Part shown: positions 33,311 to 43,865 of the stretch, one piece after another | Position numbering within the stretch: position 1 is the first letter of the stretch | Layout of the letters: each line of letters begins with the position of its first letter | DNA from: Lepas anatifera | Taxonomy: Eukaryota; Arthropoda; Thecostraca; Lepadidae | Length of the DNA: 64,000 nucleotides | Direction of reading: 5' to 3' | Assembly (NCBI GenBank): GCA_034440635.1 | Contig: JAOTON010000975.1 | Coordinates: 1,240,001 to 1,304,000 of the forward strand | Position numbers and translations under genes: made by a program | Notes under the pieces: generated by a model | Told to the model about the DNA's origin: nothing | Databases searched by the model: none | The model's input: only the letters and a program-made list of their open reading frames with translations

Positions 33311-33762
33311 TCGAGAGGACCGGCCAGTGAACAACTTATCAACGTATCACCATGCTCCTCGCCGTAGCACTTCAAAACCTATCAACGGTTCCCGACATGG
33401 CTATATTGGTGAAAATTCCTGCGTTGACCTGAGTTTGGGTCAGGTCAAATATGGTTTGACCTAACATGTTATCTTATAAGGTCAATTGCCCTTTTGCTAG
33501 TTCTATTAGGAGCTGGTTTATGGGCATATCCATTGCAGGACAAACAATTACGGCCAAACTAGTAGTTGGGCCCTATTTGACCTTGACCTTTTTGAAAAAA
33601 ATGATGATTATAAAAGCTTCTTAAATTCAAAGACGCTTTCCAATGACGCTTCCCCGTCTTTCCATCTCAATCAGTACCGAAGTAAGGATGAAGGGTTCAG
33701 ACCACCCCTCCCCCGCCACATGGGGCTAAGCTGGATCTGAGGCCCACTGGGGCGCGGGTTAA

Positions 33763-34573
33763 GACGCCCAAGGCGGGGGGGGTGAAGAGCTACCAAACAG
33801 CTCCAGCCTTCCACAGACGTTTGCTTATTCATGTTCGGGGCATTCGACGAGTGAGTCCTCGTCTTTACCGTAGCGTCGTCTTTGTTACCTGAGAATCGTT
33901 GGCACGGGTTTAAGGAGGGTGAGAGGGTGGAGGTGGAAGGTACAATTTGACATACTGCTACGCATCTTTTATCGGAAACTACCGTCACCTAAAACTCGTT
34001 GGATTTCAGATATTCGCTACATTCTAGCCCCGATCGCCTGCGAGTCGGTGTTGAATTTCAATTTGGCGGAAACAGGATACATTTGTGTGATGAAAAGTAT
34101 TGGTAAGGTCACCCCCGCACTATTGGTGCCGATGGCCCTTGTCCCTTAACCCCCTTCTCGCTTTAAAAAAAATTCTGCCCCACTGGGAGCTGCGTTATTA
34201 ATTCCCCTAAAACGTTCAAAGTTTCAGCCACCTTCAAAGTGGTGGCTAGTTTAAGGAAGCATCTTCAACATACCTTTTGTGACAGCAGTTCCACTTGGTT
34301 AAGAGGACAGTCCAACATTGGAGTATTAATGACGGCTGCAAATTCTCATAATGCTTTGAAATTGAAGGGATTCGATATTGAATTGCCCCTGAAGTCCACT
34401 TCATCAAGATCCTATTAGCCATTGTGACAGATAAATCGTGTCAGATGGTCGACAATTCTGGATGTGATCAAGAGCTTGGATACATTTCCAACGATTGCCC
34501 TCAGATCTTGCCTCCACTGGTTTCAACCATGCTATTTTTCGCCTGTCAATGGAAGGAGCGCGAGTTCATGGCC
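33763..34573. other. Unassigned sequence
   Basis: No recognised gene or repeat. The frames at 33671-33988 (minus) and 33919-34149 (plus) have no motif I know. Confidence 0.35.
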
Positions 34574-34577
34574 TTAA

Positions 34578-35406
34578 CACGCGTTTTGATGTGGGTCTGA
34601 GCCAACTTCGCTTTGACGGGAGTGGGGCGGGTACCCCCAAGATCTCAAGAACCATGCTAGATAGCGAAAAAGGTTAACGGTGTTGGACATCCCATCCAAA
34701 TTTCTGACCAAAATATTTGGACCATTTTTGTCAGGTCACATTTAAGGTCACTAGAGGTCAAGGCATGCCACCCAAGGTATAACATGAAAATTAAGGTTTT
34801 GAGTCATTTCATCTGAACTAGTCAAGATACGATAAAACAATATAAACTATTAGAATCCTCGCAGCAAGCCAAATCGATTGCTATATAATATGACCTTGCT
34901 AGGTTAAATCTAGGATTTGACGCGACCTAACGTCACGTCATGGTCAAATTAGGTCAAAATGCATGCCATCATAACCGCAAGAATGAGGAAAATCTAATGC
35001 CGTTAAAACAAATGCTTTTTCACCATCCATTACTAAGTTATTCAGCTAAAAACATTTTTCCATGTATTTCCATCGGAGAGGTCATGGCTCGTACCTGACT
35101 TTAGGTCATCGATGTAAAAAATACTGGAACATATTCTTAGAACTGGCTCGGCCCATTATGCGATATGAATTTCAATCAGGTAAGTCCATCCTGTTGTGAC
35201 CTATGCTATCTTAAACTTTTTTGAAGTGAGGTCACTTGACCTGCACTGGCGACCTGACCTGAGATGATCTAACCTTAAAATTTTGGAAAAAGTTATAAAA
35301 ATGATAAAAAGGTGTGCCAAGTACGGCGGCGTTACGCGCCGCCATATCTACTATATCACCAAAAAAACCCCAGGGGGACGGGTACCCGCCCCCGTCAATG
35401 CGCGTG
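34578..35406. mobile_element. TTAA-target transposon, CACGCG-ended subfamily
   Basis: TTAA at 34574-34577 precedes CACGCGTTTTGATG. The inverse right end reads CACGCGCATTGACGGGGG and is followed by TTAA at 35407-35410. Just inside both ends lies GGGCGGGTACCC or its like. The right part has CCAAGTACGGCGGCG. AGGTCA/TGACCT motifs occur throughout (34730-34760, 34890-34960, 35080-35110 and 35225-35265). It is non-autonomous and related in inverse orientation to 46230-47076. Confidence 0.85.
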
Positions 35407-35410
35407 TTAA

Positions 35411-36658
35411 GTTTAGTTACGCCTCACCATAGGCGTAGCAGCGTCCAGACAAGGACAGATGGCGAGATAGATACGAGATCGCGCCAAACGGGAGCTAACA
35501 CGAGGTGGAGCCCCACTTGCTAACTAATGGACAGAGAGTTTGAAATATGGATACAACTTGGCGTCAATCCATGAAACTGAATAACCAAATTCTCACCGAG
35601 ATTTCAAAGACCAAAAAACCGCTGATCAAGTAAATGACACATGGTGTCAATGACAGGAAGTCAATGAAAATGCTCCTCCGTCGCTAGTACAAACGTAAAA
35701 ACCCAGCAATGTAAAGCAAATCTGTCAAAGCTTGCAAATTTTAAGGCACGGTTCCAGTTCATAGTTCGTCAGCAGGGACTTGTAAATTCGCCTGTTTTCT
35801 GTCCTTAGCTCCTAGTGAAAATAATGATTAATCTGTTTGAAATTGACACAAAGATTGAAGCCTTCCTCTATCCAATACCTGAATCCATTAGCCTCACTAC
35901 TTACGCATGCTAGGATGACAATGACAGGATCTTATTTAATCCTCTGCGACTCTGTGCTACGCTCAGGGTCATTCATATGCAGTACCTGAGATGACCCAAG
36001 GTTTTCTTATAAACGGCATAGTTGGCAATTCTGGCATATTCTAGTCGAGCTTTCCCAGTTTTCTCGTCATCCTCCCAACTCCTTTGGTATAGGACGAAAT
36101 TTAACCAGTGGGCAGTACCCCGGCGCCCTCTTCCCATTTTACCGCCCTAAGTTTTCACGAGATTGTGCTCACTAGAAAAGCTACCTGTTTGGTAAATATT
36201 GCAGGCAGAGTGCGTCCTCGCTATGGAAATTGAGATCCGGTTTGTCCATTTCTAAGGCTTCCCCGAAAAATACGGACCATTGGTTTGGCACATCATGATT
36301 AGCAGACCAAATTAAATATATTTTATTTTTATATATATATATATCCGATAAATATGGCGTAAGTGAAAAGAACAGGAATCCGAACCCATGCCCGGATTCG
36401 AAACAACCCGACGTTCTGGCATGTCTAATCCAATCTGCAACGGTTCGGACATCCATTTGAAATTCTAAGCCATGTTGCGCTCTTAGAGCAAGTCGAAATA
36501 TGAATGCCACTTACAAGCTGATAGTTTTCAGTTTCAGTCGGCATTGCCAGTACAGCACGTTAAATGGACACATTGTTATCAATGGCCTCGTCACATCGCT
36601 AAGGGTATTTTTATGACTTGCAGACATTTCCGTATTAGACTCGGCTCATATTCTAGCG
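35411..36658. other. Unassigned sequence
   Basis: No repeat or gene was recognised. A minus-strand frame of 109 codons (36181-36510) has no motif I can name. A short TA run lies at about 36330-36345. Confidence 0.35.
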
Positions 36659-36922
36659 TTAGAGAAAAACACGCTGGTTATCATCTCTCTGGCTAGACCT
36701 AGGCTCTATGGCGCTCCTCTGGCTAGACCTACGCCATTGAGTGAAGCGCACTAAGCTCCGGGTCCCGCTGGACTTGTGGCCTTTGAAAAATCGCACAATG
36801 CGGCCAGAATCTCGTCTAATCCAGCCGGTTTTTCTAGGCCGCTGTTTTCCTAGCACTTCATCGCTATCAGCGAAGCCAAAGGCACGCTTCTCTGCATAGC
36901 GTATCCAAACACGCCCTCGCAC
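36659..36922 (-). other. Unrecognised basic open frame (87 codons)
   Basis: The frame starts MRGRVWIRYAEKRAFGFADS and is rich in Arg, Ser and Lys. Its lower part contains a near-duplicated 24-base segment (CTCTGGCTAGACCTAGGC and CTCTGGCTAGACCTACGC at 36689 and 36718). It may be a small repeat-derived frame or a transposon relic. I cannot assign a function, and no promoter or splice signal supports it as a gene. Confidence 0.2.
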
Positions 36923-37722
36923 TATCCTCAGCGGTGTGTGTGTCGTTTAGCCCCCAAAATTATCCCCTCTCACACAATGGTGGTAGAGCAGATTCAGGTC
37001 AGCGTCAAAAAGTTATTCATACAACCAGTATATATACAGTCGGGATGCATGCACATATGTATGTATGTATGTACATTAGGGGTGTCCAGATTTCGGTTTT
37101 TTCGAAAAATTGTAGAAAGCCGTGGTTTTTCCCATGGTTTCAAGCATTCTAAGTTCATTTATGCACAAAAAACCAGGTTTAAACAACATTTAGGGGTCGC
37201 GAATTTGATTTCAAAATGGGAATTTTGGCCATTTATTGCCAAAATTGGGACAAAAGTGCATATAACCAGACCGTTATGGATAGTATCAATATAAATGCAT
37301 GTTAATTGAATAGAATAGCTCATTAGCTTTCGTTTGATACCAGTTTGGTATTAATATCACTTTTGGTTGACTTTTTATAGGCCTTCAGTCATACAGTTAT
37401 GACCCGTCTCTGAGCGCCACTGCCCTATGCGTGGGTTCAATTCCAGCTGCAGAGCGCTCTACCGGAGGCAGGGAAAACGCTGCGATTGACTGCTGTTTAG
37501 CGAAATGCTACTGGTATTGCACCCATATTTTTGAACACACTTCACAATTAAGTAGCTACTTGACTATTTAATTAGCTAATTAATTGATTAATTCAGATAT
37601 CAATTAATTAAGCCCTGCTTGTAGGTACAGTTACAGCTAATGATGCACATTCTGTTTTCAGGCTGGGACAGACAGTGCGGTCAATTTGGAAGTAAAGAAT
37701 TGCGTTTCTGTCTGTTTGACCA

Positions 37723-38402
37723 TTGTGTTTTGTATGGCATGGCCCAATCACAGTCAATAATGTGATCTGCCACCACATACGACTTGGCTGGGCACCCGTC
37801 ACCAACCATAACGGGTGCAAAGTTTCCAATTTCCAGCCAGGTCCTGAGGCGTTTTCTCCAAGCCAAGCAAGACGCAGAATGCCGGATGAGGCGTCTATGA
37901 ATACTATTGACGCAGGTGAGCAGCTTTGGAAGCTGGCACGCATCAAAACATTGCAGCACAGAGCCCATAAGGTAAAACTGACTAAGCTGTGGGAGATATG
38001 GAGGTGCTTGTAGAAAAGCAAGAGCGACGCCAGCTCTGATGCTCGCTCCAAGCAGGAGGATATAAGCTTCTACCAAAATAAACGCGAAGACCTTGTCAGT
38101 ACCATCAGAGGTCTGGATAAGCTATTCAAAAGGAGAAACAAAAGAACGAAAGAGAAGATATGGAGCTGAGAACCGAAAAGAGCTAGAGGAGAAAGCAAAG
38201 CAGATGACGCCGGGACGATGCGAAGTCTTGGATGACCAGTCGAAAGCAGTTCACTCACCAGAGGAAATGGAGGTGGATGGGGACGAGATAGACGAAGAGC
38301 AGGACATGGCGTGGACACTTGGGTACGATGCAACCGAGGAAAAAGGACGTCATTCTTATTCTGCACCAAAATATCATGTATCAGCCAAGACGGGGGATGG
38401 GT
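37723..38402 (+). pseudogene. Decayed transposon-borne open frame, left arm
   Basis: The frame opens MCFVWHGPITVNNVICHHIR and continues through NHNGCKVSNFQPGPEAFSPS and WKLARIKTLQHRAHKVKLTK to LWEIWRCL, then a stop. Downstream, read in a changing frame, come KERRNKR-like basic and EEMEVDGDEIDEEQDMAWT acidic stretches. The right arm encodes the same product in inverse orientation. The pattern LW..W..LQKSKS followed by FR..L..L.DIA in the right arm reminds me of uncharacterised animal proteins linked to repeats, but I cannot name a family. Stops and the 91-base deletion make it non-functional. Confidence 0.5.
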
Positions 38403-38564
38403 GGCTTAGTGGATAGCGCGTCTATCCACTAAGCCATCGGTCCCAGGTTCGAGTCCCGACGGAGCTTCTGAATAGGTCAATCTTACCCCCAACAGGGTGA
38501 GAGATGGTGACGCCGTATAACCTTGGCACCTGGAGCGTCGTTAAACCTAACAATTATTATTACC
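38393..38564 (+). mobile_element. Type I SINE inserted in one arm of the palindrome
   Basis: Head GGGTGGCTTAGTGGATAGC, box B GGTTCGAGTCCCG (a better match to the polymerase III consensus than the other copies), tail GTGACGCCGTATAACC and CGTCGTTAAACC. It is flanked by ATCAGCCAAGACG (38380-38392) and ATCAACCAAGACG (38565-38577). The other arm (38761-38785, inverse) has the same site once and empty, so insertion came after the palindrome formed. The anticodon arm is altered (GCGTCTATCCACTAAGCC). Confidence 0.92.
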
Positions 38565-38715
38565 ATCAACCAAGACGCTTTACTACACAAAGCTTTTTAT
38601 GTTTGCTGACCGGCTGAGCCTGGAGGAGGAGCTGTAAGCCCTGCTGCGTCGCATGGTGCGGTTTCTTGCGTTGGTGCACGCACCATGCGACGCAGCACGG
38701 CTCACAGCTTCTTCT

Positions 38716-39523
38716 TCAGGCCCAGCCGGTCAACAAACATGAAGAGCTTGGTGTAATACAGCGTCTTGGCTGATACATGATATTTTGGTGCAGAATGAGG
38801 TTGACATCCTTTTTCCTCGGTTGCTTCGTACCCGGTGCCCACGTCATGTCCTGCTCTTCGTCCGTCTCGTCCTCATCCACCTCTATTTCCTCTTGTGAGC
38901 GAACTGCTTTCGGCTGGTCACTCATGAGTCTTCTGCTTTGCTTTCTCTTCTCGCCTTTTCTCGGTTCTCAGCTCCATATCTTCTCTTTCGTCCTTTTGTT
39001 TCTCCTTTCGTGGAGCTTATCTAGACCTCTGATGGTGCTGAAAAGGTCTTCGAGTTTATTTTGATAGAAGCATATATCCTGCTTGGAGCGAGCATCAGCA
39101 GCCTGTCGTCCAGTATCCCTTCTGCGAATAAGGTGTCGCGATGTCGCACAGCTCGTTAAGAGCCTTCCGAAACACCTCGCGTCGGTCAGAGCTGGCGTCG
39201 CTCTTGCTTTTCTGCAAGCACCTCCATGTCTTCCACAGCTTAGTCAGCTTTACCTTATGGGCTCTGTGCTGCAATGTTTTGATGCGCGCCATCTTCCAAA
39301 ACTGCTCACCTTCGTCAATAGTATTCATAGACGCCTCATCCGGTATTTTGCGTATTGTAAGGCGTGGAGAAAACGCCTCAGGACCTGGCTGGAAATGGGA
39401 AACTTTGCACCCGTTATGGTTGGTAACGGGTGCCCAACCAAGTCGGATGTGGTGGTGAACCACGTTCTTGACTGTGATTGGGCCATGCCATACAAAACAC
39501 AAAGGCCAAACAGACAGAAACAC
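38716..39523 (-). pseudogene. Decayed transposon-borne open frame, right arm
   Basis: The inverse of the left-arm frame: from 39523 it reads MFLSVWPLCFVWHGPITVKN, then a GWAPVTNHNGCKVSHFQPG block, WKTWRCLQKSKSDASSDRRE and VFRKALNELCDIATPYSQ, stopping near 39095. A later acidic segment, QEEIEVDEDETDEEQDMTWA, is open at 38716-38925 in another frame. This arm keeps 91 bases absent from the left arm and so shows more of the original product. The function is unknown. It shows no DDE or BED-finger motif that I can see. Confidence 0.5.
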
Positions 39524-40155
39524 AATTCTTTACTTCCTAATTGGCCGCAGCGTCTGTCCCGGCCTGAAAACAGAATGTGCATCATTAGCTGTAACTGTAC
39601 CTACAAGCAGGGCTTAATCAATTGATATCTGAATTAATCAATTAATTAGCTAATTAAATAGTCAAGTAGCTACTTAATTGTGAAGTGCGTCCAAAAATAT
39701 GGGTGCAATACCAGTAGCATTTCGCTAAACAGCAGTCAATCGCAGCGTTTTCCCTGCCTCCGGTAGAGTGCCCTGCAGCTGGAATTGAACCCACGCTAGG
39801 TCAGTGACGCTCAGAGACGGGCCATAACTGTATGATTGGACGCCTATAAAACGTCAACCAAAAGTGGTATTAATACCAAACTGGTATCAAACGAAAGCTA
39901 ATGAGCTATTTTATTCAATAAACATGCATTTGTATTGATACTATCCATAACGGTCTGGTTATATGCACTTTTGTCCCAATTTTGGCAAAAAATGGCCAAA
40001 ATCCCCATTTTGAAATCAAATTCGCGACCCCTAAATGTTGTTTAAACCTGATTTATTGTGCATATATGAACTCAGAATGCTTGAAACCATGGGAAAAACC
40101 ACGGCTTTCTACGATTTTTCGAAAAGACCGAAATCTGGACACCCCTAATGTACAT

Positions 40156-40475
40156 ACATACAATACCTCAGTGACCACCGGTCGACGATGTCAACACTAT
40201 AGAACAGACAACATTAAATCTGACTACTTCGTTCATCATCGGCTTCTGACTTATAACCATTCTAGTTGACGTTAATATTAATTCAGTTAATTCGGTCTGT
40301 TGCAAGCGAAAAAAACGCCAGAAACACTCTCAGTGGGCACCTCCACATCATTTATCCACAGCGGAAATCCGTGCAAAAGAAGGCACGGGAGCAGTCGTCC
40401 CTCAGAGCGCAGCCACTCGGCCGCGTTTCTTGCCTCGGGGCACTGTGGCAATGCTCTCTGACGACTTCCAGCCCG
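40156..40475. other. Unassigned sequence
   Basis: Short interval between two transposons with overlapping chance frames on both strands and no recognised motif. Confidence 0.35.
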
Positions 40476-40829
40476 CAGTGGCGGGTCAAAGGGTGGGGGA
40501 AAGGCATTCCCCCAACGGAAAACCTCGGGAAAAACTGTTTTCGGTTCCCCCAAGCTGTCGACCTCCTTATTGCCCAGAATCCTTTTTAGTTTATGAGCAC
40601 AGTTTTGGTGCTTCAACTCTTAACTTCGAACAGAACCAGTCAAATTTAGTGTGACAATTAAACGTGTTCCAGCGTGAATCTTTTTCCTTGCTTTTCGACT
40701 CTCGGGCTTACTCACAAACCTACCCCTACACCTAACCTACCGTCTAGTGAAATTGTGGCATACTCTCACCGCGTGACGTTTTTTATCGACTTTGGCTTCC
40801 CCCAAACCTACCATTTAGAACCACCACTG
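40476..40829. mobile_element. Short transposon with CAGTGGCGGGTC end
   Basis: The left end CAGTGGCGGGTCAAAGGG and right end TTTAGAACCACCACTG are imperfect inverses with G- or C-runs adjoining. The interior (CCCCCAAGCTGTCGACCT, TTTGGTGCTTCAACTC, GCGTGACGTTTTTTATCG) matches 17620-18098. No coding capacity and no clear target duplication. Confidence 0.65.
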
Positions 40830-41002
40830 CCGGCCTGTCACCTTTGACCTTTGAGGGAAATACCTGATCCCCGGGCGCTGCGCCTATATGAATTCAGAAG
40901 AGGCCATGAATGTGTTTTGAGGCAGTAGGCTACTTGCTTATAATCGCCTCCACTACATTTGAACAGATTTGCGACTGTTACAATGTTTTTTTACCCGTTT
41001 CC

Positions 41003-41025
41003 GGCCAGGGTATCATTTATGATGC
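41003..41025. repeat. Subterminal palindrome, left outer copy
   Basis: CCAGGGTATCATTTATGATGCCC, read in two halves as CCAGGGTATCAT and ATGATGCCC, is a decayed form of the perfect palindrome at 41374. It lies just inside the left end of the piggyBac element and could fold into a hairpin or bind transposase. Confidence 0.7.
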
Positions 41026-41373
41026 CCACAAACTTGTACATTTACAAACTGGCAAAACTGTTTCTTGTATGGCGGCACATGGTGGTGGCTGCGTGCATGA
41101 CTCACTGATGTATCCGCGCTCCGATTATCGTTAACATTTCCCCGTTTGCTGTTCATTTTCCCATGGTATGCCAGATTTTTTCATCCTCAGGTGGAATATA
41201 AACATATCTGTATGGTGACGAAGTCGGTAAACAGTCATGGCCTGGTACGTCACGAGTGGCCTGGTAAGAGAGTGCAGGTTTTTCCGTCAGAGGAGGGATA
41301 TATGTTTGCCTTACAGTCGTTCAATCTCGATTTCATCAATCAATGGGAGAGCTGGAAATGTTTTTTTTCTGGG

Positions 41374-41399
41374 TATCATATATGATACCCTGGCATTGA
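41374..41399. repeat. Subterminal palindrome, left inner copy
   Basis: A perfect palindrome with core GGGTATCATATATGATACCC, which extends outward as CTGGG..CCCTGG. It lies between the left end of the piggyBac element and the first transposase codons. Confidence 0.85.
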
Positions 41400-41528
41400 G
41401 AGGGGTATGCCATGCCCAGCTATACATTTTTGCTACTGCGCAACCCGCAGCACAACGCGAGAGCTCTGGAAGGCCCTGGACAACGTCAACGAGGGCGAGG
41501 CGCTGAGCGACAGCATCTTTTTGACACC

Positions 41529-41683
41529 AGTGACAGATCCAGAACCTCTTTTTGGGAGGCTGAGGGCTCGAGCCCCATCCACAATTGCCTCGGACCTGCC
41601 TCTGCCTATTCATTAGCTATAGGCACTCAAACATTTCGGGGATATTTAGCCCCCTAGCCCCTCCCTCTCTTATATCCGCCACT
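41529..41683. mobile_element. Short GTGGCGGAT-class element inserted in the transposase
   Basis: The left end AGTGACAGATCCAGAA and right end TATATCCGCCACT are inverses of the family type. The interior (GGGCTCGAGCCCC, TTAGCTATAGGCACTC, AGCCCCCTAGCCCC) matches 10900-11074 closely. GACACC precedes it and GCACCGG follows. Treating ACACC/GCACC as the target duplication and leaving one copy out makes the transposase codons on both sides continuous (IFLTP joined to DPGEESDG). Confidence 0.85.
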
Positions 41684-41871
41684 GCACCGGACCCAGGAGA
41701 AGAAAGTGACGGATACTCCGGCGACGAGGATGGCGCAGAAGCTGATCTCAACCGACTACCGCGCAGAACCTCACCGCGGAGGTTGAGGTTGGAGCCGAGG
41801 TTAGAGGCGGTTGGAGAAGGTTGGAGGCTGAGGTTGGAAGGCGAGGTCGAAATGAACCGCCATCAAAGGCT

Positions 41872-43081
41872 GACGATGATTTGTTTATTTGTTTATTAGT
41901 GCTATATGAGCAACAGGGTCATACCCCAATAAGAGCTCAAGCCAGGAATCATAAAACATGATCACGGTAACAGGTCACATACAACTACAGGTAAAAATGA
42001 GGAGCCAACAAACTACAAAAAACGATCACATTGCGAGCTGACTAAAATATGCACTTAAAACAGTAAACATATGAATATCAAAAAGTTAAAAAGTTCACTT
42101 TGTTCAACTCGCAGGCAACGACTTAATATATAAACGAACCTGTGCTCTAAACTGACCAAATGAAAATCTAAAAGGGTCGGAAAGTGGACATGCCGTCAGA
42201 TACGAGTTAAAATTAGTGGTCCAGCGACAAAACAATCCACGCCTCACAGTTTCTACCCTTCCAAATGGAGCATGCAGCATACTACCGAACATTGCCCTTG
42301 TGTTCCTTCCTGGGACATGAAAAGGGAAATTACCGAGCAGAAAGGCGGAGTCTATTTTTCCGGAGATAATTTTGTGTGCGAAAAGGATATCATATTGTAG
42401 TCGTCGATTATCCAGAGTGTTTATTTTGAGCGTAGCCAAAAGATCATGGTACACAAATGATGGTGATCTTTTCGTTGAGCTTGACGCGAGCCAAATCAAG
42501 AATTTATGCTGAATTTTGTCCAGTCTATCAAGATGAGTCTTGGCAGCCCCACCCCAAAATTACGCAGCCAAATTCCATGATCGATCGAATGTTGCCAAAA
42601 TAAGCCGCCATGATTGGTTCGGGTTTCAACTTCCGTCTCACTCCCCCTCTGAATGGCCAACCTGAAGAGACCGAATCATCAGACCTAGTGCCCTGTACGC
42701 CTTACTAACAATGTGATTAAGGTGTTCTACAAACGTCAATTTAGAATCCAAACCACACTCCAAGGTCCCGGATTGCACAGACTTTCTCTAGAGTAGAGTT
42801 TTGGATTTTGTATGTGGTTGGAATAGGCTTTCGTTTCAATGAAACGGTGAACGATTTACATTTGGCTGGATTGAGTTGAAGCTTCCAAAGTGCAGACCAT
42901 GCAGCTAAAGATGTTAGATCGTCCTGAAGGAGCTCAATGTCGTGTTGCGAAGTAATTTTGTCGTATAATTTTACATCGTCAGCAAATAAGAAACAATTAG
43001 TCTTAATTTTGTCTGGAAGATCGTTTATGTACAGGGCGAAGAGGAGAATACAAGAAGATGGTACAGCAATGAAAGAAAAAT
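41872..43081 (-). mobile_element. 5'-truncated LINE (Jockey/CR1-like) inserted in the transposase
   Basis: On the minus strand it encodes the rear half of a reverse transcriptase: LLFALYINDLPDKIKTNCFL, then the catalytic FADDVKLY, then LTSLAAWSALWKLQLNPAKC and K.FT...R. Next come LDRLDKIQHKFLIWLAS and a C-terminal domain (42104-42499: LDNRRLQYDILFAHKIISGK and FPFHVPGRNTR). A frameshift and stop separate the blocks near 42600-42740. The 3' end has AATAAACAAATAAACAAAT as tail. AAGGCT at 41866-41871 and at 43082-43087 is the probable target duplication. Without the insert the transposase codons on either side (EPPSKA and PPVRGYSRK) are in one frame. Confidence 0.85.
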
Positions 43082-43865
43082 AAGGCTCCACCAGTCAGAG
43101 GATACTCCCGGAAAGGAATACGCGCAAATACTCTTCACTTCAGCCCACTCGAGCTCTTCAAGCTTTTTTCGACCAAGGCATGGTGGACATGATTGTCAAC
43201 GCGACCAACTCCTATGCGCAAAAGTTGAGCAATGCGAGGTCGCGGACCCCTGTCGCGTTACAAGTGCGTGAAGTGCGACGTGGCGCTCTGCTTGAAAGAT
43301 TGCTTTGCACTGTTCCACACTCCTTGAGAAGCCCAAAACTGCGGCTGCTGATATCCAAGGAACTGAACGACGAGTTCATATCGCCCAGAGGCGACACTTC
43401 GGGTGTCCTGATGTGTACTCCATGGCTATGACCCGGACGGTAGTAGAGGGACCCGCTGGGATATATACAAGGAACTCCATGTTTTTTTTTGGAAAAAGTA
43501 TGTGCATGTTCATACATAGTTCTTAAAACGTCGGGTCCATTCTCATGACTTTCCCGAATCAAGAATGCACTTCGAGAGAGGAACCGAAGACATGAGCCTC
43601 AAAATTATGACAGTCAGCATCAAGGATTACGAGTCACCGTGGAGATGAAGGCTACGATCAAGTGACCAGAGTGTGAGTGTGATGATTGATAAGATCAATT
43701 GAACGAAAAAAGTAATCTAAGGATAAATCATGACCCAAATGCATTGCCCCCAGGTAGCCAGGGAATACGTTAAGTGATGAGGGACAATTCAAAAAGTTAT
43801 GGGAAGATTTGAACGAACATGAAGTATATTGCCCTGATTTTTTTACAAAGCGTACCCCTCTCGCA

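Larger units (their letters stand above)
30320..33758. mobile_element. TTAA-target transposon carrying an internal duplication and a nested element
   Basis: TTAA at 30316-30319 is followed by CCCTCACCCTAAGGGGGC. The right end, inverted, reads CCCGCGCCCCAGTGGGCC before TTAA at 33759-33762. Within it, roughly 30540-30975 and 31100-31540 are related tandem halves joined by short direct repeats, and a 1.7 kb inverted-repeat element sits at 31620-33310. The rest has many AGGTCA/TGACCT motifs (for example 30465-30475, 30775-30795 and 31325-31335). No transposase was recognised. Confidence 0.65.
37077..40147. mobile_element. hAT-like palindromic (fold-back) transposon
   Basis: The element begins TAGGGGTGTCCAGATTTCGG and ends with the inverse, ending GGACACCCCTA. 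ATGTACAT lies immediately outside both ends (37069-37076 and 40148-40155), an 8-base target duplication as in hAT transposons. The arms 37077-38660 and 38679-40147 are near-perfect inverses around an 18-base spacer. Each arm carries a decayed open frame reading toward the centre. The left arm has a SINE insertion, and it lacks 91 bases present on the right between TCAG repeats. No hAT transposase motif was found, so an enzyme from elsewhere would be needed. Confidence 0.88.
41407..43328 (+). pseudogene. piggyBac transposase pseudogene (interrupted, catalytic core deleted)
   Basis: The pieces, in order, are an N-terminal helix-like segment ELWKALDNVNEGEALSDSIF (41460-41520), acidic residues EESDGYSGDEDGAEADL (41700-41750), NLTAEVEVGAEVRGG in a shifted frame, then after the LINE SPLELFKLFFDQGMVDMIVN and ATNSYAQK (43138-43220), and the cysteine-rich tail SRYKCVKCDVALCLKDCFAL then FHTP and a stop at 43326-43328. 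PLELF.LFF and the C-terminal C..C...LC...CF..FHT pattern are typical of piggyBac transposases. The whole DDE catalytic region is absent between them, and the two pieces are in different frames at 43230. The likely start is Met at 41407. The protein would have cut and joined DNA at TTAA in the nucleus, but this copy is dead. Confidence 0.82.

Noticed and set aside
37385..37480. tRNA-like words (GGGTTCAATTCCAGC and the inverse of GGTAGAGCGCTCTGCAG)
   Set aside because: The box B-like word lies on one strand and the box A-like word on the other, so no tRNA or SINE head can be formed.
37608..39625. Antisense frames in the palindrome (starting MERASELAS and MERASAACRP) as the coding strand
   Set aside because: Both are the reverse strand of the frames with WHGPITV and LQKSKS blocks, which have the more protein-like composition in both arms. 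I prefer the inward-reading frames, though neither is intact.
42741..43091. Independent retrovirus-like or LTR reverse transcriptase
   Set aside because: FADDVKLY with the following LDRLDKIQHKF and RRLQYDILF blocks and the AATAAACAAAT tail indicate a non-LTR element. No LTR, primer binding site or polypurine tract is present.
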